DNA of 64,000 bases from Cristatella mucedo. Taxonomy: Eukaryota; Bryozoa; Phylactolaemata; Cristatellidae. Where the stretch lies: NCBI GenBank assembly GCA_009760855.2, contig WPIO01000007.1, forward strand, positions 8,259,001 to 8,323,000. Reading direction: 5' to 3'. Every line of letters begins with the position of its first letter. The first letter of the stretch is position 1. The position numbers and the translations under genes are program-made. Below, in pieces: positions 1-12,263 of this stretch. Under the pieces are notes generated by a model. That model was given only the letters and a program-made list of their open reading frames with translations, had not been told where the DNA came from and did no database searches.

Positions 1-470
1 CCAAAGGTTCTACTCTCGCTTGTAGCAGAAATGTACATCTGTTATTTTGCACATTTCCTAAGTAATCTGAAGGCCTGATTTGACAAATTAGGGGGAATTA
101 GGGGCAAGGGAGCAACCCACCAAGTTAAATGCCATCCATGGATGGTATAGTGGCCATAGTGGGGGCACAATGATTTGCTTTGAATCGTCAATGAATACCA
201 CTCCTATTTTTACATGTACATATAAGACATATACTCAGTTGAAAACAAATCCACACTTTACGGCCACAGCTACTGTGGCTGCTACTCTGTTCTGGTAATA
301 AGATGATTTTCCACCATGACAGTTAATGAAGATTGCAGATAGTAAGCAAAAACATTTATTGACAGCCAACAGACAAAACACGTATGCCCTTGGCATGTAT
401 GTGTTTCGTATGACGTCGCCCAACCACATTCTTTATTACCTCCCTTATCTGCCCACACACAAAGGCTACA
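1..470. other. No recognisable gene or repeat
   Basis: Ordinary mixed-composition sequence. Short open frames on both strands have no family resemblance and no splice-site support. I see nothing I can name here. Confidence 0.4.
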
Positions 471-477
471 AGCTGCC

Positions 478-640
478 CTGGTTTGGCCCAGGGGGTAAGG
501 TGCTTGACTCTGCCGACCGAGGTCAAGGCCATAACATCGTGGGGTCAAGCCCTGTGGCATATGCAAAACGCCTGAATAGAGATTAAGTTATCTTAGGGTG
601 CTATACAAACAAATGCATTAGAGTTATCTTTATATTCAAG
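478..640 (+). repeat. SINE-II copy, degraded
   Basis: Starts with a tRNA-like head containing TGGTTTGGCCCAG and a box-B-like GGGGTCAAGCCC. It continues into CATATGCAAAACGCCTGAATAGAGATTAAG and a GGGTGCTATACAAACAAATG tail. The order matches the cleaner copies near 21.87 kb (plus), 40.5 kb and 51.1 kb (both minus). The 3' tail resembles the LINE-B 3' end, as expected for a SINE mobilised by that LINE. Confidence 0.6.
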
Positions 641-769
641 TTTCTGCTACACCTCCACTGCTGTAGAAGTCTACTTAGCTTGAATTTTATGGAAAAGGAC
701 GGCGGCTGATGTAGGCGGCCTAACACCCCACACGTGCAGTAACCTAACGATGTCGTCCTCATAAAAGTT

Positions 770-1320
770 CTACAGAGATCAGATCTGGCAACTGGCTAGG
801 ACATTTTATCAGCACCTCACCAGATTCTTCAAACAAGCGCTTTACTAACCTGGCAGTGTGCTAAGGGTCATTCATTATCGTGCTGCCTAGTATATCAATC
901 CCCAAGCAGTGTTTGCCATCTGCAATCCAACTTCCTAGGCTACCTAAAGGAACACGTAGTAATGAAAGGTCCATTATAACTTGGATTTGATTCAGAGCTC
1001 CGACACCTTTTGCAGCTAAGCAGCCCCAAACCATCACCGATTTCCATCCAATTTCACTCGTGGCTGTAGGCAGTCATGCCAGTGTCTACATCTTTCTTTC
1101 GGTTAATCCTTATGCGTTCCTAACCCTTTCCATTATCAAATATAGTAAACATGCTTTTATCTACTCATAAAACCAAGTTCCAGTCGGCTCCTGTGGGTGC
1201 AGTCGCGGGGCCACGGCAAAGGGCCTATTTTATGATGGTTGCTAAATGGAGGCTTGCAACCCTAAGAAGATGCCACTCAGTATCTACTTTTGGCAAGCCC
1301 TGAATGCTTACAAATATTGA
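770..1320 (-). pseudogene. Tc1/mariner transposase fossil
   Basis: The minus strand reads as the catalytic part of a Tc1-type DDE transposase in several frames. A MVWGC segment near 1030-1050 is followed by a spacer. Then comes an NDP-stop-HTARLVKR segment near 850-880, and FEESGE leading to a degraded SPDL motif near 780-830. These match the usual Tc1 order VMVWGC, DNDPKHTA, WPxQSPDLNPIE. There are several frameshifts, a stop inside the DNDPKHTA block, and no intact ORF. I did not find terminal inverted repeats. Confidence 0.65.
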
Positions 1321-1469
1321 TCCGTGTAGTGTCATTGTATGACTGAGCAAGGTATCTTAGTTAAACAGTTCTAAGCTGCAGACCTAACATCTTAAGGGAT
1401 TAACGAATTATAGCAACCCACCAGGATCCACTCTAAGCGAAAATCGACTGGACGCACTAGGACGCAAAA

Positions 1470-1790
1470 TTGCAAAACCTTGTGGGTAAACTTGAATCAT
1501 AGAGTAGTGTTATATGCAATTAGTTTTGGACCTTTGCGAAGCCGATTTGCTGTGGATTACGGTAGTGACCACCGTTTTGCAGCCCAATTTGCATGACAGT
1601 TCATGAGAGCAGTTTGAATGCACTTTTAAGGGTACATTCCAACGACGGTTTACAACAATATTCACTTAGAATTCTAGCTTTGCAGGGCTGCCGATTTCAT
1701 ATCGATTTACGCCTAATTAGAGCGGATTTCGGTGGATTGCAGTAATTTGTTGCATAGCAATTTTAATGAGCCAGTCACACCTCGAGTCGG
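1470..1790 (+). repeat. Unclassified dispersed repeat
   Basis: Phrases here recur in the same order near 33.85-34.3 kb: TTGTGGGTAAACTT, then GGTGGATTGCAG, then ATTTGTTGCA. Two related sub-units (GATTTGCTGTGGATTACGG and GATTTCGGTGGATTGCAG) occur near 1545 and 1725. It is non-coding and could be an old MITE or LINE untranslated region. The call rests only on shared short words. Confidence 0.3.
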
Positions 1791-2475
1791 TCTTTCTCGG
1801 CCAGTATTACTCGGATCGTTGACCCAGTCCCAGTTTATTTGCTGGCATTACAGCGATCGGCAAACTCCCTAATCTTAAGCCGTCGTTCAACCTAGCCTTG
1901 TTGATGTAGCACTGTCAGCATCCACCTAATAAGGTCACTGCAGTGCATGGCATCTGGCACTGTGCAGCTACACATGGCCGACCAGGAAGTGTGGTACTGG
2001 GAGGACTTATGTGTTATCCAGATTTTAGAGTTTTTATATTAAGCCTATGAGTAGGACTCCTATAGCTGCCCAAGACGATGTGCTTGAATAACTCCTGGTT
2101 GGCTGGGGCTCCCAGATACTCGGTGGCTTTGGTATGCGCTCTGTCAACCCCAAATACTGAGAATTCAGGATCACGAGAATTTTTTGCGACTGAGTGCATA
2201 GTGAAATGTAGGCTTGCAAAGATGATATCGCCTGCCGGAGGTGGTCACGGGTGGTCACAAAAAAGTGACTTGTACAATGCCCGCTAAGACAGTAAGCAAG
2301 CATACATCAGGCAATAAATCAAAGCTAATACATTCACTTGCTTCAGGCCTGGCTACAGATCAACACATGGGCACATCCACATAACCACACAAACATGCAT
2401 GCAGGTACAGGCAGACACACTTTTACCACTCTTTGATCGCTTTGGCTGTCATAGGCCTAATGGCCGAGCAACAGA
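1790..2475. other. No recognisable gene
   Basis: Short antiparallel ORFs between 2014 and 2303 overlap each other and have no motif. Nothing supports a gene. Confidence 0.4.
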
Positions 2476-2524
2476 ACGTGGGAGGAGGCAGCATGTTGCT
2501 GACTAGCATGAGCAAAAGACTAGG

Positions 2525-2670
2525 GTGGCTGAAAGCTCGGACGGCGCTAGCACCATCAGTCAGGCGCTCGCACTTCACGACCCAGGTCACGAGTTCGATC
2601 CCTGCAGTGTGCAATCCTTTATTTCCCAATACAAGTGGTGGCGCCAGGCCCTTAAGGCTCTTCTGAGGCT
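2525..2670 (+). repeat. SINE-I copy, degraded
   Basis: Contains a tRNA-like promoter region with box B GAGTTCGATCCCTGCAGTG, then CAATCCTTTATT and AAGTGGTGGCG. It ends with an altered AAGGCTCTTCTGAGGCTAT. Order and spacing match the clean SINE-I copy at 48.4 kb. Confidence 0.6.
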
Positions 2671-2836
2671 ATCATGTTCGGAAAGGAGTAATGCAACTAA
2701 CTCACCAACACAATTTCAAAACTGCCACACGTGACCGACTCAAATGTGGATATACAGTGAACGATCTACATAGCCGAGCTTATGATGCCTCACAGGTGCA
2801 GTCAATGTACATGTGCCCATGCCCGCACTCACATAG

Positions 2837-2838
<2 letters not shown>

Positions 2839-2897
<59 letters not shown>

Positions 2898-2899
2898 TA

Positions 2900-2941
<42 letters not shown>

Positions 2942-2945
2942 CACA
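2839..2945. repeat. (CA)n microsatellite
   Basis: About 100 bases of nearly pure CA dinucleotides, interrupted once by GATAGA. The His/Thr-rich and Cys/Val-rich frames across it are artefacts of the repeat. A G-homopolymer follows near 3070-3080. Confidence 0.97.
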
Positions 2946-3344
2946 CGTGCGTACACACTTTCTTCGATATGAACACGGTGGTTGCTCATTGAGTGGAATG
3001 AAGACATAATCTCGTCGTGTTGGTGCCGGTCGGAGGAATAGGGCACGGTCCAAGCAGCTACCCTGCTTTGGGGGGGGGGGTTGAAAATGCCCCTAGCCCC
3101 CTGGCTCTGCCACTATATACAAACACACTGTGATGTCAGCCAGTCATGACGTCAATCAATCAAGACCCCGGTCGGGCTCTAGCTCTGCTTGATACATATC
3201 AGAAGCTTTAACAAATAGCCGTAGGTACCATCGGCATTCTATAATATGATTCTCTACAAATCAAATTACAGACAGGGTGCCTCTCCTCGGCCTCTCCACC
3301 ATGATAGTCGTGTACTGTTCACCTGCACATATTATCTCCTCTTG

Positions 3345-3870
3345 TAACTCCACACAGCTCCCAGGAATAAGTGAGTGTCACGCTGAGGAGTTTTCTATAG
3401 CAAACTCAAAGCTTAAGCTACTTTCAGTGCACGTACTGTAGCCAGCAGACTCCATATCACACAAAAGAGAGAGAGAGTAAGAAGCATAGCTGAGTCAGGA
3501 GGGCAGTCGAGGAACTGATTAGCATAGCAGTGGCAGTGCAGCATTGCTGGGATGAAGTGAAGTGAAGGTTGACTGATTTTACGGCCTCATTCATATAGCA
3601 GCAGAAGAGCCATAACAGCTATCACCATCGATTGCAGTTGGCAAGAAAGGATCGCCTGCTGCAAGACTCGAAACCACGACCTGGGTGGTAAATTGAGCTA
3701 CGGCTAAGGCCCGGAAGAAAAGATATTATTCTGTAAGAATTTTAGAAGTGAGTTCCCCAGTCTAGGACATGCAAAGCGAAAGCTTGTAATGTCTCTTCGA
3801 GCAAAAGAATGCAATAGTAAATGGATTGAGCATAGAGGACTAAGAGAGCAAATGGGGCTGAAACTGGTAT
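3345..3870 (-). mobile_element. LINE-A 3' fragment with nested SINE-I
   Basis: LINE-A 3' sequence reads in reverse: GTGTCACGC..AGGAGTTTTCTATAG, then AGCATAGCTGAGTCAGG, then GTGAGTTCCCCAGTCTAGGACATG. It is interrupted at about 3595-3715 by a minus-strand SINE-I with GCAGAAGAGCC, GATTGCAGTTGGCAAG and the reversed box B ACTCGAAACCACGACCT. Both are old and diverged. Confidence 0.6.
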
Positions 3871-3879
3871 TTCAGTTTA

Positions 3880-4035
3880 GCTAATAATAATAATAATACA
3901 TTTGTACAGCATCCTCATAGAGCTTAATAATAATAATAATAATAACCGACTTGATACAGCTCCCTCAGAGAACTCAATCTCTTTCTAGGCACTTTACATT
4001 TGCTACAAAGGTAATCTCTTTCTAGCTAGGTTTGA
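3880..4035 (-). mobile_element. LINE-B 3' end fragments with (TAA)n tails
   Basis: Two (TAA)n runs each sit next to LINE-B terminal sequence. The second is followed by CAGAGAACTCAATCTCTTTCTAGGCACTTTACATTTGCTAC. The repetition suggests two truncated insertions or a tail slippage. Confidence 0.65.
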
Positions 4036-5400
4036 AGGAGCCAAGATATAGTGGGCCCTGTGGATGAGAATAACAATTCTGCCCTGAATATGTTCATCAA
4101 GAGGGAGTCATCGCAACTCCATCAACAAAGTAGGCATGCAGATCAACATCTTAGCTTTTTTGAACAACCTTGCAGCCATATTCATCTCATGCTGTAAAGG
4201 CTTAATGACTTTTTTTCAGCACCCCAGCCAACTTGATACAACAGTCTAGCCTAGGCAGAAACAGGAACCTAGCAGCCAGACCGATGATAGTTCACAATAA
4301 TTCAAGTAGAATTTCATGATCAATGGTATCAAACGCAGCTTATAGATCTTGTCAATGTATTCCATGAGCTTTGTATCGACAACTTTTTCGAGAATCTTGG
4401 ACAAGAAAGGAAGAGCAAGACTGGGCAATAGCTAAGACCTCAGAATCAAATCCAGGCTTTAAGCATGGGTTGAACAATGGCTTATTTGAAAGACTTTGGA
4501 ACAATCCCTCTATCCAATAAAGCATTACAAACCTGAGTTATGGCTAAGTTTGTCCCTAAGTATACACCAAAGAGGGGATGGTATAGGCTATGCAGGTGCC
4601 AAGCCCTTTTTATCGGACACAATAATGGTAACCACTTCGTCTACAGAAACTTAAAACAAATTTCTTAAGGGAGGTTGCAGGTTGCAACTCAAAGCTTTCA
4701 CTAGTCAGTGGTGGCTTTGCAGAGGCATGAACGTGTGCAATTTTTGAAGGTGTAAAACTTATCAGCTTTACAGTTAATATCCGGGGAGTCAGATCACTTA
4801 AAGTTGTCAAGCTAATAATTCACCATCTTCTAACTTGCTTATGGACTGACTGAGGCAAGACAGCAATTTGCAAAAGGACAAGAAACCCTGGAATTGTTAA
4901 GCTTCTGGATGTAGACAAGGATATAGCCTTTGAACCTGGCTAGAGCAATGATCAGAAATGATAAGTGGGCAGACAAGGTAAGTGGGGAAAATATTCTTTG
5001 TGATCACGAGATCCAGAATATGGCCACCAAAATCAGTTAACCGACAAACGCAATAAGCCAAAGCAAAATTATCCAGACCGTTGAGAAATGAGAACAACTG
5101 ACTGCTGCTAGAGACATCAACATGAATGTTGAAATCTACAGCAATAAATAAAGGCTAGTCACATACAAATATTTTGATAAGGAAGTCCAAAAAGTCTTCC
5201 ATAGAAAGTTTTGACAGTCAAACGGGAATCATTAGGTGACAGCTTGTGAGAGGCATGGTTTTGATGGGGATGTGATAGCAACCGATTGAAGCAATGATCA
5301 ATGCAGAAAGCTGCAGGGTTTATAGCCAAGCGAGTAAAAAAAAACGATAGCAACCCACCATTCAATTTGCCAGACAGCATGGTCTAAAAGAACAAGAAAC
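4035..5400 (-). pseudogene. LINE-A ORF2 remnant (endonuclease C-terminus, start of RT)
   Basis: The minus strand carries pieces of an L2/CR1-type ORF2 in broken frames. Near 5110-5140 it reads VDFNIHVD, the GDFNxHxD endonuclease motif. Near 4990-5040 it reads GGHILDLVIT followed by ISDH, the end of the apurinic-type endonuclease domain. Near 4385-4420 it reads LPFLSKILEKVV, the start of the reverse transcriptase. The 3' portion near 4040-4240 matches the LINE-A 3' region. Stops and frameshifts are frequent. This is one of the few copies keeping endonuclease sequence. Confidence 0.75.
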
Positions 5401-5845
5401 CGGCAGGGGTGGTCCAACTCCCATGCTGCACACGTTGGCAATAATAGCATCGGCTATGACTATGACGAGCTCCACTAAGGCAATCTGCCGAATAGGAGGA
5501 CCAAGTGACACACAACTGAAAATACTGCCACGGGGTAACCTACCAATTGTCAACGCTTTGAAAATCACACTCATTCACACAATTATGAGTCAACAATTTT
5601 TAACAACAATCCATGATAGAAAAACAAGAACAGCCAAATAAAAGAATCAATGGGTGCTAGTAATCAATCACAACAATCAAGAGCACACAGAAAAGCCAAA
5701 TACAAACAGACAGAGCTTAGTGCAAGTGCCAAACAAACAAGCCAATACAAATGTGACATAAGTAAGATGCTCTCTCTTAAGACATTTAATTAGCAAACCC
5801 TTCAGCTCACTTAAAAGCTTGGGGGCAACGAATGAATTTTGCTTG
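5400..5845. other. Unassigned, probably LINE-A 5' sequence
   Basis: Follows the endonuclease remnant on the same strand and may be further upstream LINE sequence, but I see no further motif. Confidence 0.3.
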
Positions 5846-5847
5846 TT

Positions 5848-6060
5848 GAATAATAATATTGCACTTGATAAAGCGCCCTCAGAGAACTTAATCTCTTTCT
5901 AGGCGCTTTACATTTGCTGCAAAGTGATACGCAATAGAATAGTAAGTAAAATCATGCTTGAAAAACAAACAAAATGAATAACATGGTTAGGGGTTACATG
6001 CACTGGGTCAGCATGCAAATGTGGTTAGTGGCAGCATGAACAAGGGATTCCAGACTGAGA
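5848..6060 (-). mobile_element. LINE-B 3' end
   Basis: Begins with an ATAATAAT tail, then the reversed terminal hairpin (CCCTCAGAGAACTTAATCTC), GCGCTTTACATTTGCTGC and the 3' UTR phrases ATCATGCTTGAAAAACAAAC, ACATGGTTAGGGG and GGTCAGCATGCAAATGTGG. It is 5' truncated and has no coding sequence. Confidence 0.85.
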
Positions 6061-7140
6061 AACTCACTACACAATACTTTATGGCAACGGTATCAGGCAC
6101 TCGGATGTATGATGAAGTGATATTGAATCTTATCACACTGATCTTCGACTACTCTTGATCCAAGACTATTTCAGCCCACCTCCTCATGCAAATATCATAC
6201 CCAGTTCTGCTTTCCTTTCAGACTATCAAGCTTGACCATTACGGAGTGAGTTTTCTAAGAAAATCTAGTTTGTACGATAGTAACTCCAAATGGTAGTTAG
6301 CAAGGTAGCAATGGCAGCTTGGTAAACATAAGAATGGGACGATAATATTAGCGATAGGCAATCAAACAATACTCTTTAACTACACAAGCATCGGTTACTA
6401 ACTGTGTGCTGACGACGCAGATCAAAACTCGCTGCACCATCAAAATAAAACATCGAGAGCATCACACGTACAAGTACATCCACTTATGTGGGTAGGAATC
6501 ATAAATGGGCTGCTTTCAGCACATTTAATAAACTAGGCAAGCCTATCCTCTGATGCTGAGCTGCTATTATGCCGCAATGGCGGATCAGTTGCTTTCAATA
6601 TGCTTTAAGACAGCTCGCAACGAACACTGCTAATTCAAGCTCCTTGGATGCCCAACTCGCTTCCCCATCACGTGTGTAAGGATGTTGACACTAACTGGGC
6701 ACTCACATAACTCTTCGTTGAGACTTTTCTTGCCTTCCTACGCTTGCGAAAAACTGGCATCGTTAGCCAGGGAGCTATTTCATCTCTGCTCTGCACTTCT
6801 GCTGCATGTAACAGATGCAAGAGCCGGATTTAGCAGGGCGGGCAAATGAGCAGCCAGTTTCGAGTGGCACCCAAAGCGAATTACAAAAGCTGAACTCGCA
6901 TATCCGTTTAGCCTTAAAAAAGTTTACATCGTGCTATATTATAGATATATAATATATATATATTTATTTATTTATTTACATTTGCTTAGCTAATCGTGAG
7001 AAGTAAGAGCAACTGCCTGAACGAGGACTTGCTTGCCTGCTCTACGCCCCCAGCCTATTCCTACTGACATAAGGAAACTGGTCATCTCATTTTTCAGGGC
7101 TGAGACTTCTAGTCACACGTTTCCTCGGTGAGTCAATAAC
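6060..7140. other. No recognisable gene; short TA/TTTA repeat
   Basis: Nothing recognisable apart from an AT microsatellite near 6940-6985 (TATATATA then TTTA units). No ORF of interest. Confidence 0.45.
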
Positions 7141-8110
7141 ATTCCACGCCCGCCGTCATTCAAGTCGCTCCAAGGTCGCGGGCGAGGGCGCAATGCGTCC
7201 GGCGGTCGCGAACGAGATCGCGCGTGCTAGGGGATGCCTAGAAGCAATATTCCGCTATTTCTTAGCCGAGGACTCAAGCGGAGTTTTCTGCTGACCATCG
7301 TTTCACGCGGCATACGTCGTTTCGAAGCCCACAAAGTTCTCGTGCCGAAGCCAGCGGCCGATGGATATACGGCAACCGCGCGCGGTGGAACAGCCCAGCA
7401 GCTGTTGGGGCGAGGTACGACCTACGCGCCGCGACAACGCGTCGTCTGGCTGTGCCGCAACAGTGCGTCGGTCTGGACGCGACGCTTCGTCGAGGCCCCG
7501 CTTTCCGCTCGGGTCTCGTGCGCCAGCGCCACCAGGCGATCGCTGAGCCGCCGCGGCCGCCGCCGTCGCAAGGCGAACGCTCAGAATCCATATGCAGGCC
7601 GCTGCCGCTGCGCGACCGCGAGACAGAATACCGACGATAGAAGCGCAGAAGGGTTACCGGATGTCACGAGTTTCTTGTCGCAAGCTATCACGACCCGATA
7701 AGCCCGGTTCGAGGCCGCGATTGTTGAAAAAAGGCAATGAGAAGCCACAGCAGCCGGTCCACGGCGGAGACCGCCGGACGAGCCAGAGCGCCCTCTACCC
7801 ACGAGCGCACACTTACCATGCGATGCCAATGCAGAGCTCAACGACCGACGTCAAAAGAGTGACGGCCCATCCGCGCAGGCGCTTCAACAAAGCTAGGCTA
7901 GCTAGCTACGCTGAGGAGAGGGGGGATGATAAATACACCGGAAATAGAGCTGACCTTTGCCTTCACGTTTGCCGCTAGGTTTTCGGAGCCGCCGCGTTCG
8001 TACGCTCGTAGGTTTATGACTTCGGTTGCTCGCATCTGCGGCTACGCGTAAGAAAAGAAGGCATTAGAATAGACGCTATACCGCGCTCGCGCGGCATAGC
8101 GTTGTCATGC
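7140..8110. promoter_or_regulatory. CpG-rich island
   Basis: This stretch is visibly richer in G+C and in CG dinucleotides than its flanks. Open frames exist on both strands and in several phases (the longest at 7234-7701, plus), as expected when stop codons are scarce. Translations are Arg/Ala/Ser-rich with no domain, signal peptide or membrane segment. The simplest reading is an unmethylated island at a promoter or a horizontally placed GC-rich fragment. I do not call a protein. Confidence 0.4.
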
Positions 8111-9530
8111 CACAACTGGTCGTCCTATTTATTGAATGATTGGAGGCGTGAACAAAAGACGGCTTGATAGGGCACCGTCGTGGACTTTTTCGCTTGATTT
8201 CCGCCAGCAGCGCTATCGACAACAGCGGACTCACGAAAGCGCTAAGAATTGCTTGTGCACATTGCAGCTGGTGCGGCCGGCAGGCGGATCCGTAACGTTC
8301 TTATATCAGCTAAGGCTCAGCGTAATGACTCACTAGCAGGCAGGCCTTTTGTATACACCGTGTAAGAGACCTGGTTGGGTCAGGCTCTCGCCTTATATGC
8401 TTCGAGGTCGTATGTCGTGCACAACCTATGGTTACGAAAATAGATACGGCGCTGCTCATGAGCCTTAAGAACGCGGCTATTTCGTAAGCGGTCTCCAATT
8501 CCAAGTTAGTGGCCTAGCTCAAACGTCACATGCACGTCACCTCTAACCACGTTATAATTGCTGACATTGTGTGCAATGTTACCACTAACCATTTGATCAT
8601 TTTTCCATTACAGCATATGCAGCGCGTAGAGATAAATTTCTCTAACGGCGCAATACGAATGTATTATTATTCTTATTAGTATTGTTATTATCGCATGACA
8701 TTGCACTATCCCCTCCACACAAAATCGCGTCTGTCCTTGGACACTTACCGGCTAGTAGTCTCGTGGCATCCTGGCGCCGCAGACACTGCGATTGGAGGTT
8801 TTGTGCTCCGTGGGTCGTCCTGCACGCTCTAGTGCGCTGGGAGTCGTCGTCGGGACGGAATAGAGACGCTCTCCTTACTCTGGCTGCATCACCTTTAAGC
8901 GAGATTCTGAGCGGCTATCTGTATCACCATGTTGCTATCTGCTGCTCGCCGTCGAACGTCGCCTCGGGCTACTCTCCGAGTCTGCCATTCGCCTCCGTAG
9001 ATCGGCTGTCGGTATGTGCTACCTAGCATCGCCGGTAGGCTTGGGCTGATCGGCTCATTCAAATATCGATTGACCTCAAACGAACTCATTGCGACCACAG
9101 CACCAAGTCACTGAAGGAAAGCAGAGAACCAGATGACAGATCGACAGCCTTTCTGAGTAATCCGAAGTCCTGTTTCTGCCTGTGGTATTGGCTGTGTTAG
9201 CATTCGCTAGTAGGTAAAGAATTTCCTCCCTTTCGTTTCAACCAAGTGACACAGCGAGACAGAGAAGATAGGAAAGGTGAACTAAAGATTAGAGTAGACT
9301 GAAAAATAAGTGCCTTCTTACGTTGCCGATTCAGTCAGCCCTTCTGTGTTGTGTGTCTCGTACTCATAAACGTGCTTTCGCCGAGGGTTTCCGTTGTTTT
9401 CGGACGATCGCGCGTTCGACACCATGGCATGTCCTCTGACCGCTTGCTTGACCAACGAAATGTATCGTAAGATTACTACCCTCATTCAACGAGCAGAGAA
9501 AAAGACCGTGCAAAGACCCAAGAGGAGCAA
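8110..9530. other. No recognisable gene
   Basis: Mixed sequence with a 114-codon frame at 8682-9026 that has no motif. No LINE or SINE sequence is recognisable. Confidence 0.4.
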
Positions 9531-9534
9531 GTGC

Positions 9535-9665
9535 GCCCTGGAGGTAAGGTGCTCACTTATCACGACTCAGGTCATGGTTTGGAGTCCTGCAGTGGAGGAT
9601 ACTTTTTTGTTTACTGCAAGCGGTGGCGATAGCCTCTAATGCAATTCTGCTGCTGTTTAAATGAG
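9535..9665 (+). repeat. SINE-I copy, degraded
   Basis: Has GGTAAGGTGCTCACTTATCACGACTCAGGTCATGG, TCCTGCAGTGGAGGAT and GCAAGCGGTGGCGATAG. It ends in GCTGTTTAAATGAG. The usual SINE-I order is kept, with many substitutions. Confidence 0.55.
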
Positions 9666-9769
9666 ATTGTTAAATAGCTACGTATTATCATTTCTCTGCT
9701 GACCCAAAAGACCCAGTGCACATCCTAAATACTGTGTTGACCCAAGAGGGGTCGTTAACGATGCATGCA

Positions 9770-10232
9770 GATTATTAATGTAACGTATCTCCATCTGGAA
9801 TGCAAAGACCAAGTGGCTGCTGCTCTGGAGAATTTTGTATGGCGTATCAAAGCCTGAACGGCTTTCGAACGCATGTGATTAACCGACAGATTTAATCTCA
9901 CTCAATAAAGAGTACGTGAAAGGCATAGCTGAGGCGGAAGAGCAGTCGAGGAAGTGAGTAACATGGAAGTAGCAGCTCGAGACGGCTGGAAAGGCTACGT
10001 CACTGTCGGTAGCAGGAACGTTGATGTCGTTGCATATGAATGGTGGAAGTGAGTTTCACAGTGTATGACCGCAGAGCAAAAGCTTCTGTCCCAACGGTCT
10101 TCAATGGAATGAATGGAACGGCTACTTTATTGTCCATAAAAGACCTGAGTGCATAAGGAGGCTGAAACTGATGCAGCAGCTCAGCTAGGTGCGGATGAGC
10201 CAAGGCAAGGCAGGCCTTATTGTCAGCTTAAG
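9770..10232 (-). mobile_element. LINE-A 3' fragment
   Basis: Reversed LINE-A end: TAATGTAACGTATCTCCATC, then AGCATAGCTGAGGCGG, then GTGGAAGTGAGTTTCACAG and TTATTGTCCATAAAAGACC. It stops where the next element's (TAA)n tail begins. Confidence 0.75.
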
Positions 10233-10234
10233 AG

Positions 10235-11536
10235 CTTTAATAATAATAATACACTTAATAAGACACTTGATAAAGCACCATCAGAGAACTCAATCTCTTT
10301 CTAGGCGCTTTAAATTTGCTGCAAAGGAAACACGATTGAATGGTGAGTGGTATCATGCTTGATAGACAACATGAATAACATGGTTAGGGGTGACATGTAC
10401 TGGTTCAGCATGCAAATACGATTATTAGCAGCATGCACAGTGTCAGCACGCATAAGCACATGAAGGACGAATCACAGGGATCCGCTAAATGCTCTCACAA
10501 ATAGGTGTTTTTTAAGTTTTTGTAAATGTGGTAAAGTCAGGGGATGTTGTGACGAAAGTCGGGAGTGAGTTCAAGGCTTTGGGACCATATGAACTAAATG
10601 CACGGTCTCCAAAGGATTCGAGGTTTGGGTAAACAGCTAGATTCCGAAAAGCGGATGGTACGATGCTTGACCTGGTGGGGGAGTAGATCTGATAGGTAGG
10701 CTGGGGCCAAAGAATGAAGTGACCTAAAAGTGAGCGACAAAACCTTGAAGTCAATCCGTTACTTGACTGGGAGCCAGTGCAGGTCGGCGAGAAGTGGTGT
10801 GACGTGGCACTGCCAAGCTCACGACAGACAAGCCTAGGCGTAGAGTTGTGCACGAGCCGTAAGCTCCTGATTGCACATGCCGGAAAGCCAGCAAGCAGTG
10901 AGTTACAGAAGTCAAGACGGGATGTCGCAAATGCATGGACCATCGTAGATGTAGTATCCTTATCTAAACAAGCCCGAATTTTAGCAATGCTATGTAGCTG
11001 AAAGTTGGCAGACTGATTGTGGAGCTGACGTGGTCGTCTAACGAAAGGTCACTTTGGAACATGACACCTAGATTTCGTACAGGTTCAACAGGAGATATGC
11101 TGGCAGAGCCGATTTTTTGAGCGTCTTTCCAATTTCTGAATCACACTTGGTTTGCTCATAACTGGTAAGTTAGTTGTATCATCATTTAGTTTCAGAAAAT
11201 GTGCTGCCATCCATATGCGGACGTCATCAATACATGCAGAATAGGAGTTGAGAGAATTTGAGGTGCTCGAAAGTTGGGAGGGATCAAAGCAAAGGTACAA
11301 CTGAGTGTCATCCGCATAGAAGTGAAAGCCTAGGTTGTGCTTGGCAATCACATCGGCAAGAGGGAGAGTATAAACCGTGAAAAGTACCGCACCTAGCACG
11401 GGGCCCTGATGTATCCCATATTTCAGAGGTTCCTCGGATGATCTTTGTCCATTCACATCAATACTCCGGAGTCTCCCACTGAGATAGGATCTGAACCGTT
11501 GCAGAGCATTGCCAGCGATGCCCAAGCGACTCTGCA
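10235..11536 (-). mobile_element. LINE-B, 5'-truncated, RT C-terminal half
   Basis: The tail is at 10238. The reverse transcriptase body runs to 11536 in at least three frames. The minus-strand ORF 11085-11537 includes the palm motif FYADDTQLY and a variant YGIHQGPVLG motif. The frame 10512-10943 carries HAFATSRLDFCNSLLAG, the conserved C-terminal region of L2/CR1 ORF2. Frameshifts separate the pieces, so the copy is inactive. Confidence 0.88.
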
Positions 11537-12263
11537 TCTATTGATCAACTGGGAGTCGCCGAAGTTCATTCACCAAAGGAAACGCGCGGCTGAACCTCTG
11601 GGACTTGTTAAGTAATCTAGCCTTGAAGACATATTCATCACTAGCTGAAGTGACCTAGCGGTTTTTGTCGGCTGCCCAGCCAAAGTGGAGTTACAGAAAT
11701 TCTACCTGGATCGTACCAGGGAGCAAGTTAGATTTGTTCAAGCAGCAGCCCCTAACCTTTGGCAGAGATCTGAAATGATGGCTAGCTGTGGAAGCCGTCT
11801 TCGTAATGAAACTTCCAAAATGAAGCTGTTATCAAAAAGGACCTTTAATTCCGAGAATACGATGACGATGGCACAACAGCATCGCCAGTTAGAAGAAAAA
11901 AGCCCTAGTCCAGCCACAAACTTGGGGTGTCCAAAGAGTAGAGTTCGGTTCTATTGTTATTCATTTTAAGATTTGCCCTCATCCAGGATCGTATGTCTGC
12001 AAGGCAAGCTTCAAGTTTATCAGTCGCTGCAGCATATTCTGACGGTTTAAACGGAAAATTCAGCTGGATATCGTCGGCATGGAGGAGACAGCCAATCTCA
12101 TGGGACCGAATCACTTTTCTCAGAGGATCGGTATCAATAGACAACATAGGACCGAGAGACCACGGATCACGAATAAACCTTATAGGACTCCACAGATGAT
12201 CGATGACCGATCGATAAGATGACCACCACCTGACAAGGATTGAACATGGTCGGGCAAGTACGG

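Noticed and set aside
2740-3053. Open frames rich in His-Thr or Cys-Val
   Set aside because: They are translations of the (CA)n microsatellite; the same holds at 47480-47846.
7234-7701. 155-codon ORF in the GC-rich island
   Set aside because: Comparable frames occur on both strands and in other phases; composition explains them and no domain is visible.
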